DNA from: Luscinia megarhynchos
Taxonomy: Eukaryota > Chordata > Aves > Passeriformes > Turdidae
Direction of reading: 5' to 3'
Length of the DNA: 64,000 nt
Assembly: GCA_034336665.1 (NCBI GenBank)
Contig: CM067592.1
Span: 46,901,761 to 46,965,760, forward strand
In this document: positions 10,936 to 25,300 of the stretch, one piece after another
How positions within the stretch are numbered: position 1 is the stretch's first letter
Layout of the letters: the number at the start of each line of letters is the position of its first letter
Translations under genes and position numbers: made by a program
The notes under the pieces: model-generated
What the model was told of the DNA's origin: nothing
Database searches by the model: none
Seen by the model: only the letters and a program-made list of their open reading frames with translations

Positions 10936-11687
10936 CTTAACACAGAAAGCAGAATTTAGAAAGCTGTCTCTGCTAATTTAAAGATCAATACATTTTTGTT
11001 TGAAGCCAGATTTACACACCAACAGAGACTTTAGCCTTGACTTGTTCATGGCTGCTTCAGGAGGAGGCTATTTAAAGATTAGCCTGTAAGCTGGTTTTCT
11101 GTAAGCATGTGTGCTGTCTGTTCAGCTTGATGTACAGCTACAAGAGCTAAGCAACAGAAATTTTATTTAAATAGAAGAAAGAATCTGAAACCCTAAACTG
11201 ATAAACCTCTTAGATAAGCAATTAAGCTTTTTATAAATTGATTTTGTGAAGGCAATAAAAACTGGTTAACTAATGAAATTAATATATATCAGATGAAAAT
11301 AAATTCAAGTGCTTTTGAAAACATATTGTTGTTCCCAAAGACATATGCATGCTGCTGACCAGAGTATGTTGAAAATCAAGCAAATGTGACTCATCCTTAA
11401 CATTAAGCAGTGTTTTTCAGGCTGCAATGTGAAATCAACAAAACCAAAAAGCAATAGAATTTTCTCTAAACTTCCTAAAACATAAATTAGACAAGAATGA
11501 TCCTAGTGCAAAAAGACTTGGTAGTCCCTCCTTCACAGTTAGTGATCAAAAATCTTTACAATTTTGAAGCAATGAGAATTTAATAGAAATTTGAAAATTT
11601 TCAGTGTTCTTCTGACTTCTGAAAGACAGGATACGTTCTAGGCAAAGGTAATATCTTAACATGGTTTATTTTCTGGTTGTCTTACAG
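10936..11687. other. AT-rich DNA, no feature
   Basis: Nothing recognised apart from the candidate splice signals at each end. AT-rich, with no long open frame on either strand. Confidence 0.45.
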
Positions 11688-11866
11688 GCAGTGAGAATCT
11701 CTGGACAAAATACCGATTGTCTATGAAGCCAATTGTGGGACTGCCACTGCCTTTACAGCAGCAGGATTTTGATTATCTTTCCCAGTTTTTTGTTTATAAA
11801 ATGAATAATGATGCCACCATTATCAGAGCTGCAGGCACATCTGATCTTGACAAGACTAACTTATAA
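11688..11866 (+). CDS. Candidate terminal exon, unidentified
   Basis: A good acceptor (TTCTGGTTGTCTTACAG, AG at 11686-11687) is followed by 58 open codons ending in TAA at 11864-11866. The predicted C-terminus includes WTKYRLSMKPIVGLPLPLQQ and DFDYLSQFFVYKMNNDAT and ends SDLDKTNL. Mixed polar and hydrophobic composition, no membrane helix. No ATG is needed if it is an internal or last exon. I do not recognise the protein. It lies about 750 bp from the minus-strand exon-like segment, so the two would belong to different transcripts. Chance is possible at this length; the splice signal and the residue mix are what raise it above background. Confidence 0.3.
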
Positions 11867-13840
11867 CTGCTTTTGCGAAAATTTCTAAAACCTGCATCTT
11901 TATGCCTACAATATTCTGAAAGGTCTGTGTGTCTTTCTCAACCACTTCCCATGTGATCTGTGAAACTCAAATGCATTTGAGTCACTTTTGCTCATGTAGA
12001 CACTGTGTTCTTGATATCTAATTTCCCAATGTTCCCATAAAAAATATGTACCCTAAAAAAGGAGTGTAGTGTTTTTGTAGCAGGATAAGGTTGGATAAAA
12101 CAAGATGAGTAATCACTAAATCATAACAAATCACACTGTAATCGAAGCAGAGGTACTAAAACAAGATATGTACATATACAGTGTGTACTCAATAATTTGC
12201 TCAAGAGAAAGAGAAAATATCCTTTTCCAAACTCCTTTAAAATGAATTAATGGAGAGAGTGAAAAACTGGACTCCATATGACAGTAAAAATGATACGTGC
12301 ACTGTGTACTTTTATTTGTCCAGGTTTTAAAAAAATGCATTTCTTTCAAGCAGTAGTAAGTGATGTCTTCCAATGATGTTTCACATTTGTTATAGTTGGA
12401 AGAAAAGAGAAAATTGGAAGAAAAGAAGCTTTTAGATTCATAGGAACAGTGAAAGAAGGGAGAAAATAAACACTTATTTAGTATCAAAAATGAGGACATT
12501 GGAAATGGTTTAAAAATAATACAAGCATTTTTCTAAAAATATTCAGATGAAATAAATACCATTATATCTATCCAAATTTTAAAGGACTAGTAGATATTTC
12601 ACTGTTTGACTAGAATCCCCAAATTACTTTCTGATTACTATTAAGTCTGGTTTAAAATAAGCAGTTATCTATGAAGTTTCACTTTATTTTGGAGGTCTAC
12701 ATCCACATGGGTTTTACTTTCTGTCTTAATTTTTAGCCTTGTTTTTCTGCCAAAATATGCTTCTTTAACCTACTTCTTTCAACCAGGAAGGGAAAAGGAA
12801 TCATTATCAAAAACCATATGTGCTATTAAAGGCAGATATTGAAAGTTTAGCAGTTTGCTGCTTCTTAGATCCCTTGTGGCTGACTTTATTTTTCTGACAC
12901 TGATATGTAGTGTGTATAAAAACATAAACAAGCGTATTCAATATAAATACTCCAATGCTAAGTGGGATTGAATGGCTATTGGGAAGTATTCCTATGACAT
13001 TTTCAGTCCTGAAAAAAAACCAAACCATCTAACTGAAAGTGATATATAAAAGGGGGAATATTTAGGTTGCTCTGTAGTTGAAGTAAAAGATAAAGAAAAT
13101 ATCAGCATTGCAGTTCTTCACTGTTGCCTAGTTACGTTCTTAGCTGAATTTTATATGTAAATAAGTGGTGGGAGATTAAGGATATATAAAATATATTTTT
13201 AATTTAAATTTTCTTTGTTGATCTCACAATATCTGAGTTTCCCAGTTAAGCAAGACTGGAAAAATCAGGCTTCTCTTCCATTAAGTAATTGTGTGGTCCA
13301 ATTATCTAATACTTGCTTTCTGGCTCACCACAGCTTAATATCATGCAGTTAAAGCTGTAAAATTTTCTGGTTTCCTTCTTCCTTTCTTTCTTCTTTCCCA
13401 TGAAAGTGGATACAGATGCTTCAAGTAAAATATTTGCACAGAATTCTCAGCTATAAACAATCCAGTGAATAATGGCATTTAACTCTTGCTAATACTTCTC
13501 TTCAACTTTCAAATTCTGTAAGCTAATATCAGCACCCTCATACTAAAAATGTGCATGAAAGAACTTGCAAAAGTCTAAGTTGCTCTGAAAGTCCTCAGAA
13601 TTTTTGTATATAAATCCAATGCTCTAGTGCATATCACACAGAGTTGCTTCCTCCTTAATAATTAGCCTCAACATCTCTCTGCTGTTTTTATAATGAAGCT
13701 GTTGCATACAGAAAACCCAGAAGACATCTATTTGACTCTAAAGTACTCTTGGGGAACAAGCTGAATAAAGAAAAGTGAATCACATAACAGATGAAGAGAA
13801 ACATTAAAGTTAGGATATTCTTAAAAATCTAAAAACTTCA
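11867..13840. other. AT-rich DNA, no gene recognised
   Basis: AT-rich sequence without a recognised repeat. The largest frames (122 codons minus at 12131-12499, 73 codons minus at 12807-13028) are Ser/Phe-rich with no motif. Confidence 0.5.
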
Positions 13841-14590
13841 GTGGAACAGGTGTGTTTGTGATTCACAGTACCCTACTCCTTGTCTCTCTGGAGACTTTTT
13901 CAGTGTTTGACAGTCCTTGTGGACTTGCTTTCCTGAACGATGAGACTGTGCAGCAGCTGCTGCCCTTGGGCAACTTCCCTGGGGGAGTGGGAAGCTCAGG
14001 AAGGTATGGAAGCATTGGTCATTTTTGGTGGGTGCTGAAGAAGGCTGCTGAGAAGGTGACACCTGTGATGTGCACCACTTGATGTTTAAGAGCTACCAGT
14101 GCAGGAGGGTCAAAGGAAGCTCAAGTGCTAGCACTCTGCTTCAGTTTGCAGAACTCACACAAGAGCATCCTTCAGAGGTCAGGCAGTGAAGACAGAGAAA
14201 TGACTCAAGGGCTAGACAAGGCAGTAGACCTTGGGGACTCTAGATGCCTTGACTCTTGCCTAGTTGGGGGGTTCATTAACCATGGCACAGGCTGCACTGA
14301 ACAGCCTGTGAAACGGGACTGAGACAGCAGGGAACATTTTCCAGAAGGTCAGTAATAAAGAGTTGCCTAGGGACAGAGAGGAAAAGAGAAAGGAAGAAAA
14401 GGCAGGGGATTTGGGGTTGGGAGCAGCTCCACATGAGCGCCTGGTACCACCTCTGGGACACGACACAGATGTGCCCAGGCTCTGTGTGACATAGAAAGCA
14501 AACACACAGGGTCTAAAGAGGAGAATCCCTGGATGCACTGCTGAAAAGCAGAAATGCAGGGAGCCTGGAAACAGTTTGAATAGTTAAACA
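13841..14590. other. GC-richer block of unknown origin
   Basis: About 750 bp that are clearly less AT-rich than the flanks, with several short open frames on both strands (65-92 codons) and a polyadenylation-like AATAAA near 14354. Composition is similar to the LTR and CR1 blocks elsewhere in the window, so an old or unfamiliar mobile element is possible. I do not recognise it and could not define ends, a target duplication or coding motifs. Confidence 0.3.
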
Positions 14591-17500
14591 TGTAGGGAGA
14601 AGATGTGCCATGAACTATAAAGAGTTGGTGTTAGTAATTTTCACTCTTCTCAACCTACAGTAAATTCATTCCTCAATTCACTTGCTTTTTTCATTTGTGG
14701 TGCAAATTAAGACAGACATTCTGCCCCCTCCAGTTCAAGGAAGCAACAAATAGCTGTGATCTCACTTTACAGCATGGGTCTCAGCCCCAGCCATGAGAAA
14801 TGAGGCAGTAAGAGGGGGAAATAATTTGATGCTAGTCAATATATCACAGTGCTGTCCTCTGCTCTTATGCAATGAATTATGCTGCTCCTTACTCAGGCTT
14901 AAATGACAGCTGGGTCTCAGGTGCATACATTTAGCATTACAGGTGCATACAATTAGCAATAATTTCTTGATGTAAACAGGTGATGTGTGCACTGCTGACA
15001 CCTCACTGGGACTCACCTGCTTCACTTTCTCTTAGGCCTCCTGCTCAAAAGATGCTTTTTCTAAATTTACTAAATTCACAAAAACTCATGTAAGCCCCAT
15101 AAGCACTAGCTGTGCCAATGCCTGCCCTTCATCCAACACTCTAGGGAACAACACTGGGGAATTGTGGCTAAGTATATTCACATATATATACATAATCACA
15201 TTATTAATGTGCGTACAACTGTTCTGCTTCTGAGTGGCAGAATTTAGTGTAGATTATGCTAAATATAAGTTTCCCACTGTGTGATGGTGAAAGAAGGAAA
15301 GTAATGAAGCTCATAATTCCATGCAAATATAGGTATCCTTGGATACTGCTGACACAAATAGTTGAGATAATAAGAAAAGGAAGATAGGAGCTCAACATTG
15401 ACTTAAATTGTGACTGAAATACCAGCAGTGTACCCAATGAATTGGTTTGCCATTTCTTTATTGCTGGGCCCAGAACTATCCTCATAGTCATATGGCCAAA
15501 TCCAATTAAATCCTCATGATTAATTTGCTGCTCGTAGAAGGTGAGAAACTGTCAATGTAAAAAATGGGTGTGTTCTACTTTGCCACATGGCACACTTCCC
15601 AGAGGCACAGTCCTGACAGGATTGTCTCTCAAACAGAAGGTAGCTCTCAGTGAAACACCTCACAGGAGCTGGAAACAAATTTTACACCTGCCCTCCCTGT
15701 AACTCTATACGTGCCACATTCTTTCTAAATAGTAATAGTTTAGGACACAATTTCTGATGTTATTAATTTATAGCCCAACATAGCCAATCTATTTCTAACT
15801 TTTAATTCTGGTTGGCATATACTTCAGACTGGTCTAAAATTTGGACCAGTTTTAAATTTATTTGTTGATTTTTCTGCAGTAGCAATATAGTTTCTCTTCT
15901 ATTTCCAGGATGGATACTAGTGAATTAGACAAATAGGAGGGAGTAGAATTACTGGCTGTGAGCTGGGCTAAAAGAGGTCACTTCTTTGATTAGTTAAAGT
16001 AGAGAAAGAAGTTGTATAATTTAAAACTTATAAGGTCACTTACACTATAAATTCACTTTCTTTGGCATATTGAGAGGAAAGCAAGCCAGATCCTTGTTTT
16101 AGTGGAGATGGAAGAATATTGGAGACAAAATAAATCACTGGAGGTATCCTAAGGGTTCTTCTCTCACCTTGGAGAGCACATAACAACTTTTCTGAAGCAG
16201 TCCTTGCCTTTAGGAAGGCACAAATTACATCATTCTACTTCAGAATAAATTCTAGGTTTAGTTAAGTAGTTCTTCAACTCATTGGTCTCAGAGATCTCTG
16301 TACATTTTATGATGTTTCAGCAATGGCTTATCATCTGTGAAGTGGAGATAACAGGTGTCAAAGGGTTGGTGTTAACGTCACGTTAGTTTCTTCTGCAGCT
16401 TCCTCAGGTCCCAGATCTTTATGCTGGAACCATGATAAGGCAAAAACTTTGATCCTTAACACAGGATCAAAGACTCCCAACAGTTAATATCCCTGTGCAC
16501 ACAAAAAAACCCCAACAAAACTCTTGAGAAGAGCCCAAGTCTCACCATAGTATTGAATACTCTCAAAACAGATGTTAAATATTCTGGTCAATAATTTTCT
16601 TAATGCAAATCAGATAAGCTTCTCCCCAAGCCACACTGCTTAGACTACTTGAAAATTACAGAAAAACAACCTATTTTGAGGTTCAGGAAGACTGGAAGCT
16701 TGATCCTTATGTGTCAGTGGCTTTTAGGTTGATTCATACCAGCTGAGAAACTGACACAGGGTGAGATCAAGTTTTTCCCATTCCTCCTCCTTATTGCTCT
16801 ATATAGAATATGTAGCATAGCCTACTGAGAGGGAACTGGCAGGATGCCTAGCAGCACCAATTAGAGCCAGCAAGTTTCAGCTTCCATGCAAACTTTTAAT
16901 TCTTGACCACGTGAGAAGGGATGATCCCCTTCCCATCTTGAATGCCTGTTCAACAATGTTAAATTTTTGTGCTTTTCTTTAGTGTCATTAGCACTGAATT
17001 TGGACAAGACAAAGGATTAAAAAGGAAAATAGAAGTGTGTTGGGGTATAAAATAATTTAAGTCAAAATAAGTATGGGAGAGTTTTTTATCTGCCTTGTGC
17101 TAGGCCTTTGACCTACCTAATGTTGCCTGTGATCACTCACTAAGAAGTCATCCAAACTTCCTGCATGTTATAGCCCCACATACAGGGCTGTACAGTAATC
17201 CAGCACAGAGCTTGTACAAAACAGAGACTTGTGAACCCTGTGCTGTAACCTGGGAAAACATTGATACAGGTGTTCTTCGACAGAAATAGGAAGGAATTTC
17301 TACTTTTCTTCAAGGTTAGGAAAATGGCTGTGGAAATATAAAGGCTCTGAAAAACCTTGAGGGAGCTTTTTGATTCTGCATTTTGCTGAGCAATAAAAGG
17401 CCTGTACTTAGATGTCAATTAGATTCTGCTGCACACCATGCCAGTTCACAGTGCTGTCAGATGAACAGATCATCAAAGTGCAGGCTTCAGTGATGGCTGC

Positions 17501-20500
17501 TTTTAGTTTCTCTTCCTTGATGTGATGATAGATTTGTATCTGTACTGATAGGCATTGGTAGACATCTGTCTTTAGGGTTATGCACACTGTTAGTGCTGCT
17601 AGAAAATGAATAGGTGCTGACCTGAGGTCTACAAGTCTGAACAGAGCATGAGATGCCACAGGACGTGAGATGAAAAACTGCTGGCTCTGATAATAAGAGT
17701 TAGAAGCTGACAAGAGTTACCCAGAGTGCTATGAGATGGCTAGATTTTGCAGATGGTTAAGGGGAATTGTGTGACTGATTGCCAAATTTCAGAGTGTTAA
17801 CTGAGGGAACCTTTCAGGGAGTGAAAGCTTACAGGGCAGAAATACCAAATCATGTCAAGATGAACTAGGTAATGGTATAAGAAGTACCAAATTCAGATAA
17901 GAGGACAGTAGAACTGTGACCAAAAGGTGAAAAAGTAATTCTGGGCAGGCTGTTTATTTGAAAGGGATCTGGGATATCAAAGATACAACATGGCAAAAAG
18001 GCAGATCAAGAAATAGGGAAAGAAACAATAACATAAGGAAAATGGTGCTGTCTCGATATTCCTCTCAAGTAGTCCTCTGCTTTGTCACAGCAGAATAAAT
18101 AGGAGCAGAAAACCAAAGCCACTCTGTGGAATCCAGCACAGTGGTCCCATCCCACTGGCTGCAGAGTAATGAGGACAGGGATAGTTGATTCCCTGGAGAG
18201 CTACTGGAGGGACCAGCCAAGCATCCTCGTGTAGGGCACTGCAGCATCCTGTGTAAGTGGGGGAATAATGAAATGGCACAACCAGGAAAAAGAAAGATTT
18301 TGATGGAGGCAATAGGGAAGAGAGATTAATGATTAAAAAGAAGTAAGTGAGAATATTGAAGGGGATTTTTAAAAAATTGTAAAAAAAAATTAAAATTGCA
18401 TGTGAATTATATTGATTCTGCATATACATATATGCACAAAATTTAAAACTCATTTGGCCACTCACCAAATTTCAGAGAAGGGAGTATGATTTGTCCTGCC
18501 TTCTGGAAGGTGCATCTCTTGAAGTGTCTGTCTTTCAATCAAGAGGTTGCTTGATTTGATTCCCTTGCTGATGTTGTCTCCTAGCAGCCTGCTTTTAGTA
18601 CTGATTGCTACACAGCAATCATAGCTGTTATTAACTGTTATAGGCATAAATAAAGCATGATGGATGAATTAACTGATGGGTCATAAACAGGGTACTGTCT
18701 TACAGAAGGTTTTAAATGTTTGCTGAACTTTGCTTCAGTCAAACATAAATCATATATATAGATACATGTGATCCTCGTTATTGATATTTTCATGTTTTAT
18801 TTTCGTAATGAATGCTGACAGTTTGCCTTAGAGAAAGCATCCTTTTCTTATTTCTTTTTTTTTTTCTTTTTTGTGAATGAAATATTTACTTATGTTCCTG
18901 TTGTTTCTGCTTACTTTCCTGGTAGATATACTTAACTATTGATTAAACTTTTTATTTTACTTACTTTCATGTAGATATTCATAACTGGAATGTTTATATA
19001 GATCTAATTATTTTCCTCTTCTATTGCTGAGATATCAACAATATGACCACACCTGCTTGTATGGTTTTATAGCATCAGAAGACAATCAATTATTTTCTTA
19101 TTGGTCTAGCTGATAGGAAACAAAGGCCCTTTGAACTTTACTCTGAATGCAGCCAAATGGATGAAGTGAGTTAATTTCCCTGGCACTTTTTTGGAAAGGC
19201 TTCCCTTCTGTTAATTGGAGTATTGTGTTTACCATGTATCTTCACATAAGAACCTAAGTAATTGTTAATTGCATACAGAGAGAGGTCCAAGAGAAGAACA
19301 ACTGTGTATAACAGCTTTCAAAGGGGCCAGAGTGAGTTTGGGAGACAATCTTTAGCAAGCAACAACAACAATCAGTGATAGTAATTATTATAATCTGGTT
19401 CAAGACACCCAGGAAAACAAAACCACTCTAAAATTTATTCTATCAGTTTTACCAAAAAGATACATCTTCATTAGAGGCAGAAGACTCACAACCCAGCACA
19501 ACCCAAAACACACAAAAACCCTCTGTTTCTACAATAAGCAAAGATTTTGCAGAGCATCATTTCACATCTCCTATAGGTTTCAGCTAGGTAATATATGTGA
19601 ACACATGATACCAATGTCAACCTTCTGTTGAAAATACTCACCTGAATACTTTCCTTCATTCATCAGAAACTTGCGAGGTTTTCTTTGAGGTCTACCTGGC
19701 TAGAGGAAATATGAATGAAATTTATGAGCTGGAAATTTTCAGACAAGCTACTCAATCAAATAAGTCTCATTTACTTTGAAAAGTTGGTTTTATGATGATT
19801 TTCTTAATTGTGATAAAAATTGGCAGTAAGACGCTTGAGCATGGCTGCACATATGCTGCATTAAAATATCTTAGGGCACTGCTAAAAAAATATTCTAGTA
19901 CTGCATATAATGCCACTTATCTTGTTTTTTGTGCTCTAGCCCACATATCTAAATTTCAGGGGCTGACTGCTCTGCTTTCATTTCTATGACTCTCCAAGGG
20001 GTTATGAGGAAAATCATTAAAGCTGGAGCTTTGTCACTTATTGGCTCTGAAACTTCCTTGTCTATGCAGAAGAGAAATTACACTAGCCTGCTTATTTCAT
20101 CATGACATCAGCAGCCTTCTTTCATTTCAGAGCCTATTTCTCAGCCTGTGCAGGCTGTGAATTATAGCATTGTGAGAATAATGTGAATAAAAAACTTCTC
20201 TTCATGTCCATACCTAGGATCTGAGATTGCAGCATAGAGAAAATGAGGGTAAAATTGCAAAGGATTTCTGGTCTTGAATATTTTGTTCAAGCCTCAGAAA
20301 CTGAAGCTCTTTGAGCTCCTCTTAATAAGAAGCCATTTATTCCACTGTCAGGCTACATTCCATGGAGAAAAAGTTTTGTTTTAGGAGCAGACTCTTCTTT
20401 ACGTAACATTAAGCAGTAAGCAGTCACACAAAGTGACTTTTTCTCTTGGAGACAAACGTTAGCAAAAAATTGTGCAGGATCCTGCTTCAGAAGGTCAGTC

Positions 20501-22270
20501 TGTATTCATTACATGCATTCCCTTACTCCTCAGAGCTCCTAGCAGCATGAGCTCTGAGGCTGTATTATAAAAATTCCTGCCCGCTTCATCTGTGAGCCTC
20601 TTGTTCAGCAAAACTCTCAGTGGACATTCAATGAAATCAATCCTATATTTTATGCCTATGGTTCCTATCAGACATAACTCACTTTTTTTTTTTTCCCCCA
20701 GTAAGCACAGAGAGGTAGAAAAAAAGCACCTCTTCATAATTTTGGTGGGTTCATTCATTCCTCCCAAAGCCTTCCTTTTTTGTCTATGCATACTGCTGAG
20801 CTCTCAAATAGGGACATGTGAGGTCAGCTTTCTCCACCAGGCCTTTAATAGCCTACCCTGTGCACAAGAGGCATTACAATCCATTACTATTTTGCTCATT
20901 TAGTCAACGAACTTGGAAAAATGACTATCAGGCAGTAATACCAGCTTGGAATGCACAGACAGCAGAAAGCAGAGAAAAATACTACTAAACAAATAATGTT
21001 TTGCATGTTGGTGTTTAGGGAAATGCAGCAAAAAGCACATAGCTCTGGGTTACTTCACCCATTCTGTTGGAGGCTGGAGTAATTTTTGCAAATTGCTACT
21101 GGAAACATGGTGCAGGAGGGTCTAAACTTCCCAAGTGAGTTCTTTTTTTCATGGCATAGGTCAAGTGGCTCAACTTATTTAGAGTAGCTTTAATTTACTG
21201 CTTAATTTTTTTTTTACACACCAGAGATCGTCTCACAAGACAGCAGAATTCTTCTTTATATTTTCTCCTCATATGCAATTTTATATGAAGAAAGTCATCA
21301 GCACCTGAGAGCTGTATCTGCATTATTGTCAGATACTGCACTTGTCAAACCTAGCAATGATGCCGAGGGAAATATCTTAAATTTAATGATTTTCAATGAA
21401 GCTTTTTTTTGTTCAAACAGTGAGTTATGGGGGTGCTTTTTCCAGTAAGACAACTATTTTATAGTGAAATTACTATCATGGCTCCTTATAGGTGAAAGGA
21501 GAAGGCATAGATTATTCCTTGCTGTAATGAATTTGTAATTTGAGACCCTGACCCAAAGCTCATTAAAACCTAAAGCAAAACACACTTCTCAAAAGGAAGC
21601 ATGATTACCTCACTAGCAGAGGAGCAAACAATTTTTTTCTTGAACGATCTCCTTAATTAGAAAAATCTAATTTCAGTATTGCCAAACCTGTACAGTATCT
21701 GATTAATTCTTTTTAACAAAACAGGAAAATGAAAATAATATTTTTAAAACCCCAAAAATCAATGAGCTGCCCTTTCTCCATCTCTCCTTTTTTTGTCCCC
21801 TTTAAAATATTCCTTCGTATTTTAAGAGCATAATATCTATTTCCTTATTTTAAATTTAACTGTTTGTGACCTTATTATGAATTCAGCTCTCTGCATACAT
21901 AATAAGTTAGATCAAAATTTTTTTTTAACAATGGAGGTGAACATTCCTTATCAACTTGATGCAAAATCAATGCTAGCAATTTTCCCCTCTTGGTTAAAAA
22001 AAAAAAATTACTTATTTTCTTGTGCCTAGTCAAATTTAGAGGAGACACTATTGGGAGTTACTTAACAAAAAGTAGTTGGGAGTTATAAACAAAAATGAGA
22101 TGAAGCAAGGAAGAAAATATACTTACAAAGAACTGTAGTTATGTCTGAAAAGTATGAACACATAGGACATTTTTTAGCAAATCCTAAAGTTCAGATTTGA
22201 CTGGTTGCTACTTCTGCAGTACAGCAATACCATGGTGAAAACGTCACAAAACCTGAAAAATTAGCTGGAC
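14591..22270. other. Long AT-rich stretch, no gene recognised
   Basis: About 7.7 kb with no gene, LTR or CR1 that I can identify. The largest frames are about 95-127 codons (15204-15491 minus, 17408-17713 minus, 18085-18468 minus, 20592-20903 plus) and lack motifs. T-rich tracts occur near 18850-18872, 20683-20696 and 21208-21218, and an A run near 22000. Confidence 0.5.
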
Positions 22271-22322
22271 TTTTTTCTTTCTTTCTTTCTTTCTTTTTTT
22301 GTTTTTTTTTTTTTTTTTTTTT
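22271..22322 (+). repeat. (CTTT)n and poly-T tract
   Basis: A short tetranucleotide CTTT array (about 22277-22297) passes into T7, a single G and about 22 T. It may be a decayed poly-A tail of a minus-strand insertion, but no retrocopy body or AATAAA next to it is apparent. Confidence 0.85.
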
Positions 22323-25300
22323 CCCCAAAAAGAAATATCAGAATGTCTTCAGGTTTCATGTTTATGGTCAGATTTTGAGAATATTGGCAGAACTTGATGA
22401 ATGGAAAAATTATTAAAGATAGTACCATAGCAAACCTGTTCTCCCATCTTTTAGTTCACACACATTTTTTGGATCTCTTTTATTCAATAGACACGTGTAC
22501 ACAATCCAAATCACTCTCACTGTGAGACTTATTTTAAAAACCACTTTGTGAAATTGAACTTGAACAAAGAAATAATATAGCTCATTAAAGAACTCATCTG
22601 TGTACCAGTCTTGTTATTAAGCAAAACAATCAGTTTAATTTTTTTTAATTTACAAAACCATTTTGGGATAATCAGAAAATTGAGCATTGCATACCACACT
22701 GCCGTATGTACATTGTAAGATAATTAGATGTTCAATATCCAGGATTCCCAGGAAGAGGAATAGTTATGAGCCTTATTCTGTTTTGAAACTCAAAACCCCT
22801 GATGGCATTTTCATTAGTTTTTCTAACAACTTGACTTTTTCTGTCTTTGCTCCTGGTCCTTTTCTACCCCAGCATGGTTTTGGATGTGTAGGGCAATTTA
22901 TGTTTGTTGTCATTTGTATGCAGTTTATATGAAAAAGATGCAAAAACACTGGGAATATCTTCCAGACTTGTTTGTGCTTCTCCAGACAGCAAGGAACTGA
23001 GTGGTGAGACCGCTTAATGATATAATTTTAGTGTCTATGGATTCCAAGTGTAAAAAAAGGTTGTTTAAAGAGAAACACTGTGCAAAAAAATAAAAATTTC
23101 ATGATAAAGAAATAAAGTAAGAACTGCCACAAAGTTCAACTACCATGAATATCTGATTTAGGAGGTTGTACATCACAGCAAACTGCACCTACAGAATACT
23201 GCAGCTCTGCTAGTGTAATCACTGATCTACATTAGATGAATAGCTCAACAGGGTGTGTAAAACTTCATTGTCTAACACTGTAGGAAGCATTATGCTTTTC
23301 CTTTTGTTGAGTGTTTTCATTTTTCATCTTTTTTTCAAGCCACCCTGGGAATTCTGCCAGTGCCAGTTTGATTCCCCTAGATTTGCCACTTGTTTGCTGG
23401 TCCTAAGTTTATTACCCAGAGCTGCATGGCAGAATAATCGATGAAAACTGTGGGTTTTACTGAATATGCACATCCTCCTGCTATGTGTTCCCCCTGCCAT
23501 CTCTGCCTGTGCAGACAGCTTGTGTGGATTATTGCTTCTTCAGCCTGACCCTTTCTGCCTCATGCAGACAGATTAAGCCATGATGTCAAAGGAGACACAA
23601 AGCACAAAATAGGTAAGAATAAATACATAAGAAGGAAAAAAAAATTGCTCTACCAGGCTCTTTACAATGGAAATATCTCCAGAAGTAAAATTCTACATCT
23701 AGTGTATTGCCACCAGCAATACACTGCCTCATTATGGTAGGCAGATATTGCCTGGGCTGGATATATCCAGCTGTGCCTGTTATCCAAAAGAAGAGGAGGA
23801 GGTTCCCCTTCTCTGTTCCCAGTTCTCCTTCTTCCAGTGCAGAGGATGTGCAGGAAACTGCTGGAGGATTTGAAGTAGGAGCTCCCACGACACCTCCATC
23901 CAGCTGAACTACCAGCAGGTTTGAGATGTCATGGCATCCCAGAAAATTTTGTAAGTTTAGTGCTGTCCTCACTTGAAAGTTAGAGCCCACCAAAAAGCAT
24001 ATCTTCCCTCTCACCACAAACATGATGTTTTGCTTATTTTTCTGTCCTAGCTTTTAATACCATTATCTCATAACAGAATTTCTTACTATGTTTTCCAAAA
24101 AGATTTATCAGCAATTAATTATTTTTACAACTGAAAAACACTGATGAATTATTTCACTACTTAATTGAGAGTTGCTTGAAAAAGGTTACAAATTTTCCTT
24201 ACCCAAAACATTTTGCTCTGAAGCAGTTCAGCACTAAGCTGTGTTTTACTGCAGTGTAGCACTGTCCCTTCAAAGCTGTGATCAGGCAGTTCAGCCTGAT
24301 GTGCTGATAATTTGCAGGTCCCAAATTTACTGAAAGAACTGTGCCTCCTCTGTAAGTTCTCCTCTGGACAAGCCACAGAACACATGATGGGATGCAGAAG
24401 ATTGTGGCTCACAGTGATTAACATAATAAAACAAAAATGCAGGTCTCATCAGACACTGTGGCACAATAGCCATAGGGATCTTAGTATTGCTGACCTGACA
24501 CAAAAGATTTAGTATCAGTTTAAAAATCAAAGTGTTCTGCCCTTTTTTTGCTTCCTTGTTTTCATAAAAGAGTTTGAAATGCACATTCATTTTTTCAGAA
24601 TCTTAGCAAATGATGACGCATTGATAAAAATATAAGAGAGCTGAATAAACTTAATACTTTTCTTTTAATAGTGTCTGCCTTTTTTAGTGGTTTCTATAAA
24701 GCTATAAGTTCTCAGAGAGCAACTGTTTCATTGTTATTTTTCTAAGGAACAAAATGTGGTAAAAGTGTAAAAAAACCCCCCAAATTCCATGCAAATTGTT
24801 GACAAAAACACAGACACACAGGTCCTGGGGGTTTTGAGGTTTGCCAGCTCCTGTAACATCCACAAGAGTTTGGATTTAAACTCCCTCTGGAGAGATCCCA
24901 TCTGGTTCTGAAATACAGGCGGTATTAATATCAGCCAAAAGCAAATCTCTCCTTAAGATTCTAGGATTAAAAGATGAAGGATGGCTATAGAGGAAAAGAG
25001 TTTCACCTTGATGCCAAATACAAAGCAACATTTACCTTTTGGAAGGAAAATAGGAAAACAAAAGATTAATTTAGAATTGTGTTTTGGTCTGCACAAAAAT
25101 TCCACTTCTGCTTTAACTAGCTAATGTGTACTTTCAATAAAGACCTTTGACTCATAAAATAACTCATTTGAAGAGGAAAAAAAATCAATAGCTCCAACTT
25201 CCTATGTGCTTTTAGTTTACTGTCTCTATTTAAATGCATGTTTTGACTACATCACTGGTAAAGAGTACCAATGAAAACAGATTAAAATTGAACATATATT

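Noticed and set aside
17100..17720. Two neighbouring minus-strand frames (92 and 101 codons) that might be one gene
   Set aside because: Different frames, no motif, no splice signals noticed; treated as chance.
23586..24023. 145-codon minus-strand frame
   Set aside because: No recognisable motif and no splice signals that fit. A hairpin (GTGTATTG...CAATACAC) within it is short and ordinary.
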